NCBI GenBank assembly: GCA_023402275.1
Contig: JAEXCH010000019.1
Coordinates: 1 to 48,566, forward strand
Direction: 5' to 3'
Source of the DNA: Methanobacteriota archaeon
GTDB taxonomy: Archaea; Thermoplasmatota; Thermoplasmata; Methanomassiliicoccales; Methanomethylophilaceae
DNA: 48,566 bases
The notes under the pieces were generated by a model. The model did no database searches and had not been told where the DNA came from. It was given only the letters and a program-made list of their open reading frames with translations. A program made the translations under genes and the position numbers. This document shows, piece by piece, positions 41,750 through 48,566 of this stretch (the first letter of the stretch is position 1; every line of letters starts with the position of its first letter).

Positions 41750-42325
41750 ATGAAAGTGTATGTGGTCGATAACGGCGGTCAATGGACGCACCGTGAGTGG
41801 AGGGTCCTGAAGTACCTCAAAGTTGACACCAAGATCGTACCTAACACGACACCTTTTGATGAGATAAGCGATGCTGATGCGATAGTCCTTTCCGGAGGAG
41901 CCCCCAGTGTCGCCAGTGATGCAGATAAGATGGGCAACAACGGGGAATATCTTGACAAAGCGGACTTCCCGATACTTGGGATATGCGCAGGTATGCAGTT
42001 CCTATCCGAGCACTTCGGAGGAAAGCTGGGGCCAAGCGTGACACCTGAGTTCGGAAGGGTGGAATTGAAGGTAAGTTCGCACGACGATCTTTTCAAGGAC
42101 CTTCCATCGGAATTCAACGTCTGGGCATCGCATAACGATGAGGTCAAGATCGTTCCGAAGGATTTCGAGGTCACGGCATTCTCCCCCACATGTCCGGTGG
42201 AGGCCGTGCGTTCACTGAAAAGACCTATATTCGGCGTACAGTTCCATCCTGAGGTGGAGAACACCGAGTACGGGCCTCAGTTATTCCAGAATTTCCTGGA
42301 TATAGTTTCAGAATATAATAGGTAA
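41750..42325 (+). CDS. guaAa: GMP synthase subunit A (glutamine amidotransferase)
   Basis: It releases ammonia from glutamine for the PP-ATPase subunit. It is 191 residues, a class I amidotransferase. The nucleophile is Cys79 in GICAGMQ; His166 and Glu168 (VQFHPEVE) complete the triad. The start MKVYVVDNGGQWTHREWRVL is typical of the archaeal stand-alone subunit. Confidence 0.94.
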   Translation: MKVYVVDNGGQWTHREWRVLKYLKVDTKIVPNTTPFDEISDADAIVLSGGAPSVASDADKMGNNGEYLDKADFPILGICAGMQFLSEHFGGKLGPSVTPEFGRVELKVSSHDDLFKDLPSEFNVWASHNDEVKIVPKDFEVTAFSPTCPVEAVRSLKRPIFGVQFHPEVENTEYGPQLFQNFLDIVSEYNR

Positions 42326-42331
42326 GGGGCG

Positions 42332-42592
42332 TCAGTTCGACTGAGCGCTTATGACCTCAAGCTGGCTTATCACATTCCAGATGAGGGTCCTTCCGTGAAG
42401 CGGTATGTTCGGGTCGTTAGCGAGATCATCCAATATGATCATAGCGCTGGTGGCACGCACATCCATCGCATCCTTTGTGTCCATGAGCCTTGACTTTGCA
42501 TCAGTGGCTCCTTTCCTTATGTTCCTGGGTACCGAGGTGTCCTCGGCAAGATTGTCCAGGATATCTATTACTTGTTTGATTTGATCCGCCAT
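42332..42592 (-). CDS. UPF0147 family protein
   Basis: 86 residues from ATG 42592, with AAAGGAG at good spacing (a GTG nine bases upstream is too close to it). All-helical: IKQVIDILDNLAEDTSVPRN followed by IRKGATDAKSRL, then a repeat-like second half (ILDDLANDPNIPLHGRTLIW). This matches archaeal UPF0147, whose function is unknown. It is downstream of the 54-residue gene on the same strand, 14 bp away. Confidence 0.85.
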   Translation of the reverse strand: MADQIKQVIDILDNLAEDTSVPRNIRKGATDAKSRLMDTKDAMDVRATSAMIILDDLANDPNIPLHGRTLIWNVISQLEVISAQSN

Positions 42593-42606
42593 GTCGATCA
42601 CTCCTT

Positions 42607-42771
42607 TCAGATGGACTCGAATTCTTCCTGAAGGTCGATCATAAGCTGTTCCAATACCTCTTCGAAATTAGATGACTTGTATTCTCTCATTCCGCCGAGG
42701 TCGCTCTGTATCCTAGCCACGAAGTCGTTGTTGTCCTTTACCAACTCTACGTTGCACAAAATCTCTTCCAT
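42607..42771 (-). CDS. 54-residue acidic helical protein
   Basis: ATG 42771 is preceded by AGGTGATG. The frame gives MEEILCNVELVKDNNDFVAR, IQSDLGGMREYKSSN and a terminal acidic helix (EEVLEQLMIDLQEEFESI). It is all-helical and strongly acidic. It is the first gene of a small operon with UPF0147. Its ribosome site, in-frame spacing and lack of any competing gene support it. No known function. Confidence 0.7.
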   Translation of the reverse strand: MEEILCNVELVKDNNDFVARIQSDLGGMREYKSSNFEEVLEQLMIDLQEEFESI

Positions 42772-42903
42772 TTGTCATCACCTGTGCAAGAATTAATTTG
42801 GTCAACATATGGCTTATATATAAGTGTTGGGCAGAGTTCCATACGGCTTCAAAGAACTCAATGAGTAGTTTAATAACCATGCTGGGACTATCACGTGTAG
42901 CAT

Positions 42904-44178
42904 ATGAGGGCTGTTGACAACAGGATCAGAAGGCATCAGCTTATTCTGGGTGCGGTATTCGCTGCGGCATCAGTCATATTGCTCTTAATGATCGATCATC
43001 TGGGCGTCGAGACCGAGGTCATGAATGTGTACTTCGTATACGCCGATGAGCTGTTCCACGGGAACATCCCTAACATGGAATATCCCCCTCTGGCGTTGTT
43101 ATTCTTCGCCATACCTCGACTTTTCTCAAGCGATCCGTTCGGATATCAAGTGGCATTCGCGGTCCAGGCGGTCGTGTTCTTCATAATAGGCATGTTGATC
43201 GTGAGCAAACTGGCAAAGAGATACAATCAAAGCCAGCATCAGGCGATGCTTGTGTACACGGTGCTTATGATGATAATGATCGAGTTCGTCATTTGTCGCT
43301 ATGACATATTCCCTGCGATGATAACCCTCTTCTCGTTCTATTGTCTGGTCACCAAGAGATATGTCTGGGCATTCTTCCTTTTGGCGATAGCGACATCATC
43401 GATGGTCTATCCCATCATACTGTTGCCGATATACGTCATACCATTCATCCTCAACAGGGATTGGACCAACATAATCAAAGGCGGTGGCGTGTTCGTGATC
43501 GTTGTTTCGGTAGTGATGCTGGTAACCTTGCTTGTAGGTTCGGACATGGTCCCGCAACTGATACAATACCATTTGGACAGGCCCCTCCAGATAGAGTCCA
43601 CGGCAGCATCAGTCATTGCTTTGGCAGGTATGCTCGGACTGACCACGGTCAGGATCGAGTTCGGTTTCGGTTCGGACAATCTGATAGGGACATGGCCGGA
43701 TGCGGTAGCACCATATCTGTTCCCGCTGCTTCTGATATCCTTGGCTCTGATCTACGTCTTGAATGCATACATGACAGTGAGGCTAAGGAAGGAAAGAAGG
43801 GATAACGAGAACAACAGGATGATGATGCTGGGCGGAACTGTGCTGATATCGATATTGCTTGTAATGGTCGTTTGGAAATCATTCTCGGCACAATATCTGA
43901 TATGGGCCATACCCTTTGTCGTTTATCTCTTGATGACCTCTCTGAATTACAAACAGAAGACGTACATCCTTTTGCTGTCGATAGTATCGATGTTGCTCAC
44001 ACAGCTGAACTTCGTGGTCAATATGGTCATCAGCGGCGGTGGGGAATCCATAACGGATGCAGGTATGCTGATAATACTGGCAAGGAATGTGGTGGTGATC
44101 ATATTGATAGCTTACATAATAAGTTCCACGGGCAAACACATATACAAAGGTCAATGGAGACCGAAAGCCTCTAAATGA
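42904..44178 (+). CDS. polytopic membrane glycosyltransferase, GT-C/DUF2029-like
   Basis: 424 residues with about 11 hydrophobic segments. The first luminal loop carries EVMNVYFVYADELFHGN and MEYPPLALLF, the position and YPP motif of GT-C mannosyltransferases (DUF2029/GT-87) that use lipid-linked sugars. A lineage-specific role in surface glycan or lipid glycosylation is likely. The C-terminus is basic and cytoplasmic (KHIYKGQWRPKASK). Substrate unknown. Confidence 0.75.
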   Translation: MRAVDNRIRRHQLILGAVFAAASVILLLMIDHLGVETEVMNVYFVYADELFHGNIPNMEYPPLALLFFAIPRLFSSDPFGYQVAFAVQAVVFFIIGMLIVSKLAKRYNQSQHQAMLVYTVLMMIMIEFVICRYDIFPAMITLFSFYCLVTKRYVWAFFLLAIATSSMVYPIILLPIYVIPFILNRDWTNIIKGGGVFVIVVSVVMLVTLLVGSDMVPQLIQYHLDRPLQIESTAASVIALAGMLGLTTVRIEFGFGSDNLIGTWPDAVAPYLFPLLLISLALIYVLNAYMTVRLRKERRDNENNRMMMLGGTVLISILLVMVVWKSFSAQYLIWAIPFVVYLLMTSLNYKQKTYILLLSIVSMLLTQLNFVVNMVISGGGESITDAGMLIILARNVVVIILIAYIISSTGKHIYKGQWRPKASK

Positions 44179-44302
44179 TACCAAAAGCTTTAAAATAAGA
44201 TTTGATTGTAGGGGATGTTATTCAATTGTTATCTTCAGTGGTAACGAAAGAGTGCGAACTCATGGCCGGAAACACATCTGGCTATGTCAGGGAAGTAGGA
44301 AA

Positions 44303-44524
44303 ATGAAAGTAGAGGCAAAAGCAGAGGAGATCCAGGACAACTTCGAGTCCAAGACAAGGAATCTCGGAAGGGGCAAATACGGCAGGATCCTCAAGATGGC
44401 CCGCACACCCACCCGAGAGGAGTACAAGAAGACATGCTACATTGCAGCGCTCGGTATGGTCATACTCGGTGCAGTGGGTTTTGCCATAATGTGGATAATG
44501 ACCTATCTTCCGAACCATTTCTGA
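44303..44524 (+). CDS. secE: protein translocase subunit SecE / Sec61 gamma
   Basis: 73 residues from ATG 44303, which has GGAAGTAGG upstream; an in-frame start at 44252 would add a non-homologous tail. A basic amphipathic helix (RILKMARTPTREEYKKTCYI) precedes one membrane helix (AALGMVILGAVGFAIMWIMT). This is the minimal SecE form. The order secE-spt5-L11 is the classic archaeal arrangement. Confidence 0.92.
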   Translation: MKVEAKAEEIQDNFESKTRNLGRGKYGRILKMARTPTREEYKKTCYIAALGMVILGAVGFAIMWIMTYLPNHF

Positions 44525-44542
44525 GATCAAGAGGTTATTACG

Positions 44543-45373
44543 ATGTCAGATATGGGAATAGGGGGCACTCGCTTAATAGGAGAAGAGGGAGACAGGGACG
44601 TACACGCAGGAGCAGCTGTGGTCTGGAAGTTCCAACTCAGTTCCGATTCCTCTTCCGCAACGATCGATTTTGATATCTCCACGGGTCCGGACCAAGAGAA
44701 TGCTCCGGAGTGGAATGTAACGTTATATGATTCCACGGGAAGCGAACTCTGGAGCAACTACCGCTCGAAGAGCGAGGTGGATGTGGATCTGCCGAACAAC
44801 AAGCCCAAGGAATTGAAGCTTGAAGTCATATGCCCGAAAGGTGCAAGATATGGCGATGAGGTGAGCATAAAGATGCTTGCCAGGACACACGACGGCTCGA
44901 CATCGTTAAGATTCGGGGCCGTGGCAAGACAGTCCATAATGGTCCTGAAGACTCAGATGGACCAAGAGAAGAGCGTGGCTGACAGCCTGTTGTCGAAGGC
45001 ACAGATAGGCGAGAAGGACATCTACGCGATATTCAGTCCCCCAGGACTCAGAGGTTATGTGTTCGTCGAAGGTATGAACACAGACCGCCTCAGGGAGAAG
45101 ACAAGGGACATAAAGAAGGCCCGTTCCTTCGTGGACGGGGAGACGGACATAGAGGAGATCAGCCATTACATGGTGCCGGTCTCTGCGGTCATAGGAATTG
45201 TAGAAGGGGATCTGGTTGAACTCATCAACGGTCCCTTCAAGGGTGAGATAGCCAGGGTACAACAGATCGATCAAAGCAAGGAGGAGATCACTGTCGAACT
45301 CATAGAGGCTATGGTGCCCATACCGGTCACCGTCAAAGGTGACAGCGTAAGAGTCGTTGAGAAGGAGAAATAA
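44543..45373 (+). CDS. spt5: transcription elongation factor Spt5/NusG with an N-terminal beta-sandwich extension
   Basis: 276 residues, nearly double the usual archaeal Spt5 (about 150). The NGN domain is at about 127-215 (KSVADSLLSKAQIGEKDIYA, then PPGLRGYVFVEG) and the KOW domain at about 222-270 (GDLVELINGPFKGEIARVQQ). The first 120 residues are an extra domain with alternating strands (GAAVVWKFQLSSDSSSATID, EWNVTLYDSTGSELW) resembling a CARDB/NEW3-type beta sandwich. The gene lies between secE and L11, so there is no doubt about the Spt5 identity. The extension may be lineage-typical. Confidence 0.9.
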   Translation: MSDMGIGGTRLIGEEGDRDVHAGAAVVWKFQLSSDSSSATIDFDISTGPDQENAPEWNVTLYDSTGSELWSNYRSKSEVDVDLPNNKPKELKLEVICPKGARYGDEVSIKMLARTHDGSTSLRFGAVARQSIMVLKTQMDQEKSVADSLLSKAQIGEKDIYAIFSPPGLRGYVFVEGMNTDRLREKTRDIKKARSFVDGETDIEEISHYMVPVSAVIGIVEGDLVELINGPFKGEIARVQQIDQSKEEITVELIEAMVPIPVTVKGDSVRVVEKEK

Positions 45374-45375
45374 GC

Positions 45376-45846
45376 ATGGCAAGTACTGTCGAGGCATTAG
45401 TTGACGGGGGCAAGGCCTCCGCAGGTCCGCCCCTTGGTCCCGCACTCGGTCCCACGGGCGTCAACACAGGCGATGTTATCGCCAAGATAAACGAGAAAAC
45501 GAAAGCATTCAGCGGAATGAAGGTCCCTGTAAAAGTTATAATAAACGATGACAAGACCTTCGACATCAAAGTGGGAACACCTCCGATGTCCGCCCTCATC
45601 AAGTCAGAGCTCGGGCTGGCAAGCGGTTCAAGCAACGCAAGGACCACAAAGGTCGCGAACATGACCCTGGACCAGGCGAAGAAGATCGCTGACATGAAAC
45701 AGGACAGCCTTTTGGGAGCCAACCTCAAAGCACGAGTGATGGAGGTCGCAGGTAATTGTGTCTCAGTCGGTGTGACCATCGATGGTAAGGACTCCAAAGT
45801 ATTCCAGAAGGATATGAAGGCCGGCGTCTACGACGACCAGTTCTGA
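45376..45846 (+). CDS. rpl11: ribosomal protein L11 (uL11)
   Basis: 156 residues. The N-terminal domain has the proline-rich KASAGPPLGPALGPTGVNTG and the C-terminal rRNA-binding domain has MTLDQAKKIADMKQDSLLGA. It binds the GTPase-associated centre of the large subunit. It starts 2 bp after spt5 and is followed by a terminator, so the L1-L10-L12 genes are not continuous with it in this window. Confidence 0.96.
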   Translation: MASTVEALVDGGKASAGPPLGPALGPTGVNTGDVIAKINEKTKAFSGMKVPVKVIINDDKTFDIKVGTPPMSALIKSELGLASGSSNARTTKVANMTLDQAKKIADMKQDSLLGANLKARVMEVAGNCVSVGVTIDGKDSKVFQKDMKAGVYDDQF

Positions 45847-45868
45847 TCAAACCGCTTTCCTTACAATC

Positions 45869-45903
45869 AAGGGGGTACGCCCCCTTATCAACATCTTCTT
45901 TTT
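45869..45903 (+). terminator. terminator after L11
   Basis: AAGGGGG - TACG - CCCCCTT hairpin (45869-45886), followed by a T-rich tract (TCTTCTTTTTC). It closes the secE-spt5-L11 transcript. Confidence 0.75.
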
Positions 45904-46026
45904 CATTATCGACCGCAGATTTCTGGATCACGCTTCGAATACGGTCTTGTTCAATTAAACTATAATCATCACGCAAGAAAATTGTTTTTAAAATATTTGA
46001 TAGCATCAAGACATAGCAATTTAGAA

Positions 46027-46239
46027 TCAGTTCTGGATGTTATCGAATTTCATGGGCTGCATCTGTGATACGCTAGTTCCGCAAACAGCACATCTTTTCT
46101 TTTCTATGTAGCAGTATGCTACGTAGATTATTCCAAAGATAATTCCTAGTATGAATAATAGTATGGTAATTATCCAATTTATCTTCGGTTTCACTTCTCT
46201 GTTGGTTTTGCAATTCGGACACCACATTATATCTGTCAT
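46027..46239 (-). CDS. zinc-ribbon protein with one membrane helix
   Basis: 70 residues from ATG 46239. A CPNC pair near the N-terminus (MTDIMWCPNCKTNREVKPK) and a CAVC pair (KKRCAVCGTSV) flank a hydrophobic helix (WIITILLFILGIIFGIIYVA). It is therefore a split zinc ribbon folding around a membrane hairpin or anchor. It is divergent from a winged-helix gene with shared palindromic sites, so the two may be regulated together. Confidence 0.65.
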   Translation of the reverse strand: MTDIMWCPNCKTNREVKPKINWIITILLFILGIIFGIIYVAYCYIEKKRCAVCGTSVSQMQPMKFDNIQN

Positions 46240-46251
46240 CAATATACCTGC

Positions 46252-46300
46252 ATTCAATATTGAATGTATAATCTAATATTTAATACATTCAACATTGAAT
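46252..46300. promoter_or_regulatory. twin palindromic operators between the zinc-ribbon and winged-helix genes
   Basis: Two 17-bp sites in opposite orientation that match at 16 of 17 positions: ATTCAATATTGAATGTA at 46252-46268 and TACATTCAACATTGAAT at 46284-46300. Each is nearly palindromic (TTCAATATTGAA). Their centres are 32 bp apart, about three helical turns. They cover the promoter space of both genes, so the winged-helix protein is the likely ligand. Confidence 0.6.
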
Positions 46301-46305
46301 TAACG

Positions 46306-46674
46306 ATGCAATTTCATAAGAATATTCTAAGTTATGTGTTGAATGTGGTGCGTAAAAATAAGTGGGGTATATTGTCCGAAAGATACGCGGTACCTATTCT
46401 AATAAGTCTCTTAGATTCAGAGAATCCAAAGCTTAGCGACCTCACACCAAGGCTTGGAAGTTATAATACAATTGAAAATCTAATATTTGATATGGAAAAG
46501 TCCGGACTTCTAGTCTTGAATAGAGTCACTAGGCCGTATAAAACCACATACATATTACTTACTGATCATGGAAAAGAAGTTGCAAAGGCATTGTCCATAG
46601 CGGATAAAATTGTAAATGGTCAGTATGCCAGTTTACAAGAGGTCGTCGATTCACAAGAGATCCGTAATATGTGA
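46306..46674 (+). CDS. winged-helix DNA-binding protein
   Basis: 122 residues from ATG 46306. The pattern RYAVPILISLLDSENPKLSD, LTPRLGSYNTIENLIFDMEK and YILLTDHGKEVAKALS is a MarR/HxlR-like winged helix: recognition helix at about 50-65, wing near 75-95. It is probably a regulator of itself and of the divergent zinc-ribbon gene. It is AT-rich compared with L11 next door. Confidence 0.75.
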   Translation: MQFHKNILSYVLNVVRKNKWGILSERYAVPILISLLDSENPKLSDLTPRLGSYNTIENLIFDMEKSGLLVLNRVTRPYKTTYILLTDHGKEVAKALSIADKIVNGQYASLQEVVDSQEIRNM

Positions 46675-46689
46675 TATGGTGTGTTCACA

Positions 46690-46761
46690 TCATTTTGCTC
46701 GGGTGACCCTTACAAACTTGATAAAAAAAGGTACTTTGCAAGGGTCACCCGAGCAAAATGA
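46690..46761. repeat. 22-bp perfect inverted repeat with a 28-nt loop
   Basis: The left arm begins TCATTTTGCTCGGGTGACC and ends CTT; the right arm (46740-46761) is its exact complement. No mismatch in 22 bp. The loop contains a run of seven A residues. It starts 16 bp past the winged-helix stop. It may be a terminator, a cruciform, or a small non-autonomous element. It is not part of the IS termini at 46932. Confidence 0.8.
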
Positions 46762-47043
46762 AAATACTTTCATTGTGATAATGTGTCATCCATAATGGCG
46801 GAAGTCCCTACGCTGAAGAAAGATTGCGAGATGATAATCGCAGAGTTATCTTGAATTGATCATTGGTCAAAAAGACTGAGGGCGGCGATGTTCTAACATG
46901 TCAATGAAGTATAATTCATATGACAGTTTTTACCCTAACTTGGTAAAGTGGGGTATAATATTCTGATGGTTTTGAGTACTTCGATCGTTCCGTGACGATG
47001 CTGGCCTGTTCGTTCTCCGATCCGGTGTGAGATATTATATACT

Positions 47044-47061
47044 TATACCATATATGGTATA
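47044..47061. promoter_or_regulatory. 18-bp palindrome at the transposase start
   Basis: TATACCATATATGGTATA is a perfect palindrome 2 bp before the transposase ATG. A TATA-like ATTATATA (47034-47041) lies about 26 nt upstream of the ATG, so the message is probably leaderless and the palindrome spans the start of transcription. It could limit transposase expression. Confidence 0.4.
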
Positions 47062-47063
47062 TC

Positions 47064-48509
47064 ATGGGATGCGAACCGGACCAATGGGCAAAGTATTGGC
47101 TCACGGAACAGAGAAAGAACGGGAAGACGGGATTGACGGTCGAGAAGAAAGGAAGCGTCCACTATCTAAAATGGGCGACCACCGTGTGGGATCCGAAGAC
47201 CAAGAAGAGACGCAAGGTCTCCGAGTACCGCGGAGTACTAAACCCCGACGGTACCGTGGAACCCCCGAGACCCAGGCGCGACAGGGATGTCGTTGAGATC
47301 GGAATGATAAAGGATTCAGGGAATGCCAGACTGATGGCCTATGCTTCGAAGTATTTCCTGGACGATCTAATATCCGCTTTCCCGAGGGATCATCCGGAGA
47401 TAATGGAACTGGCATTCGCCAGATGTCTTGGAAGAGGGACATTATCCAAAGCGGGGAGATGCTGGAAGGATCTGGACGATGTTCTCGGTCTGAGACCGAA
47501 CACCTCTCCGAAAGCGTTATCGGAATCGTTGGAGAGGATAGGTAAAGCGAGAGGATGTCAGGACATCTTCTTCGACCGTATACGGACGGACGACAGGGAG
47601 ATGGCGGTGGACATGAGCGTGATGTTCTCCCGCGCGAAGGGGGTGATGCTGCTCAAACGCGGATACAATCGTTTCCGATCATCCTGTGAACAATCGAATC
47701 TGCTTCTGACATGCGGTCTGGGATCGGGAAGACCGCAGTACATGTCCGTACTTCCCGGGAATGTCAGGGAAGGTTCAGCGATATCGATGCTGGATGAGTT
47801 CGATATCCCCGAGGGGACTATACTGGTGATGGACAGGGGATACTGCATCAAAGGATTCCTGGATGAGGTGAAGGGAAAGGGGTTGGAGTTCATGGTCGCC
47901 GCCAAGAGGAACTCCAAGGCATACGGGGAAGTGAACGCGGATGAGGGCATGTTCAGATGGAGGGACTCCGCCGTGTCATACGGTTATGCTCCCTTCGACG
48001 GTATGTACGCATACAGATTCGAAAATCTAAGCAACAGGAACGACGAACTGATGGATTCCCTCAAGGCCAAGGAGAACGGACGTGAACGATCCTCGGATCC
48101 GTCCAAAGCTGGTAATTTCATGATCCTGTCATCCATGGATATCGAACCGGAGATCGTGTACCGTATGTACAAGAAGAGATGTACGATCGAGGAGCATTTC
48201 GATACTGCTAAGAACGTGTTATCGGCGGATAGAATGTACATGCAGGATGATGCGCACATGCTCGGCCATATGTTCGTCACTTTCGTATCGCTGCTGATTT
48301 GGATGTCCATAGGAAACATGATAGAGAAAGCGGACATGTCCGGACAGTTGTCGGTGTCCGATGTTCTGGATATCTACGGAACAATGAAGTCCATGTCCTC
48401 TGCGGATATCGAGATAAGACAGACGATACCTAAAGACGTAAGGGAACTGGATTCCAGACTGGGATTGCATCTGTATACGGAGCCGAAGGATCCAAGCAAG
48501 AAGCAGTGA
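47064..48509 (+). CDS. IS4/IS1634-group DDE transposase
   Basis: 481 residues, uninterrupted. The catalytic triad is visible: first Asp in MAVDMSVMFSRAKG, second Asp in ILVMDRGYCIKGF, and Glu in the YKKRCTIEEHFDTAKN helix (YREK-like motif). The N-terminal part carries a KKRRKVSEYRGVLNPDG stretch typical of the group. Its frame ends at TGA 48507, 30 bp before the right terminal repeat. The decayed transposase end at 18625-18909 belongs to the same broad group but has a different sequence. Confidence 0.9.
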   Translation: MGCEPDQWAKYWLTEQRKNGKTGLTVEKKGSVHYLKWATTVWDPKTKKRRKVSEYRGVLNPDGTVEPPRPRRDRDVVEIGMIKDSGNARLMAYASKYFLDDLISAFPRDHPEIMELAFARCLGRGTLSKAGRCWKDLDDVLGLRPNTSPKALSESLERIGKARGCQDIFFDRIRTDDREMAVDMSVMFSRAKGVMLLKRGYNRFRSSCEQSNLLLTCGLGSGRPQYMSVLPGNVREGSAISMLDEFDIPEGTILVMDRGYCIKGFLDEVKGKGLEFMVAAKRNSKAYGEVNADEGMFRWRDSAVSYGYAPFDGMYAYRFENLSNRNDELMDSLKAKENGRERSSDPSKAGNFMILSSMDIEPEIVYRMYKKRCTIEEHFDTAKNVLSADRMYMQDDAHMLGHMFVTFVSLLIWMSIGNMIEKADMSGQLSVSDVLDIYGTMKSMSSADIEIRQTIPKDVRELDSRLGLHLYTEPKDPSKKQ

Positions 48510-48566
48510 CACCGATGATCGTTCACGGCATCAGGGACTTATACCCCAATTTACCGAGTTAGGGTT

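Larger units (their letters stand above)
46932..48565 (+). mobile_element. complete IS4/IS1634-like insertion sequence
   Basis: Terminal inverted repeats are visible: left from 46932 (ACCCTAACTTGGTAAAGTGG, then GGTATAA) and right from 48565 read on the minus strand (ACCCTAACTCGGTAAATTGG, then GGTATAA), 25 of 27 identical. The element is 1634 bp and carries one uninterrupted transposase gene, so it could be active. The right end reaches the last base pair of the window, so the target duplication cannot be read. Confidence 0.8.

Overview
This 48.6 kb window looks like a euryarchaeal chromosome, most probably Thermoplasmata and plausibly Methanomassiliicoccales. The signs are orc1/cdc6, TFB, the PolD small subunit, Spt5, SecE, L11, a full A-type ATP synthase operon, TiaS, tRNA endonuclease, Gar1, GMP synthase split into two genes, a Cdc48/Hsp20/ArsR operon and UPF0201/UPF0147 proteins. 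The lineage is an inference: the window holds no methanogenesis genes. Many starts have GGAGG-like ribosome sites. Others have a TATA-like box about 25 nt upstream of the ATG, which suggests leaderless mRNA.

Layout. 0-1.06 kb: 5' part of tiaS and a membrane OB-fold protein, both minus. 1.1-2.75 kb: a probable replication origin, with orc1/cdc6 between two perfect inverted 29-bp ORB-like elements. 2.7-4.1 kb: signal peptidase and dCMP deaminase, divergent. 4.2-12.6 kb: A-type ATP synthase operon H-I-K-E-C-F-A-B-D plus an extra 47-aa membrane protein. 12.7-20.3 kb: an AT-richer accessory island. It carries a structured, probably non-coding transcript, a putative double-glycine bacteriocin precursor and, divergently, a four-helix membrane protein, a GyrI-like protein, an HlyD/LcnD-type accessory protein and a C39-peptidase ABC exporter. 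Transposase remnants follow. 20.6-31.3 kb: envelope proteins, PolD small subunit, UPF0201, a TIM-barrel protein, a CPBP protease, a COG1395 regulator and the heat-shock operon arsR-cdc48-hsp20. 31.6-33.0 kb: a secreted-protein gene broken by one TGA, then a small membrane protein. 33.2-46 kb: trpB2 behind TGTACA boxes, endA, hipBA, gar1-TFB, purE, guaAb/guaAa, small conserved proteins, a GT-C-like enzyme, secE-spt5-L11. 46-48.6 kb: a divergent zinc-ribbon/winged-helix pair with twin palindromes, a 22-bp hairpin, and an apparently complete IS4/IS1634-like element whose right end coincides with the window end.

The most interesting system is the 13.5-18.3 kb island. It has every expected part of a Gram-positive-style class II bacteriocin system (GG-leader precursor, C39 ABC exporter, LcnD-like accessory protein, candidate immunity protein), but in an archaeal chromosome and with an added stand-alone GyrI-like protein. 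The window also contains an unannotated origin, TRP-box-like and Phr-like operators, an archaeal hipBA locus, and several small genes of 28, 47 and 54 codons that are easy to miss.
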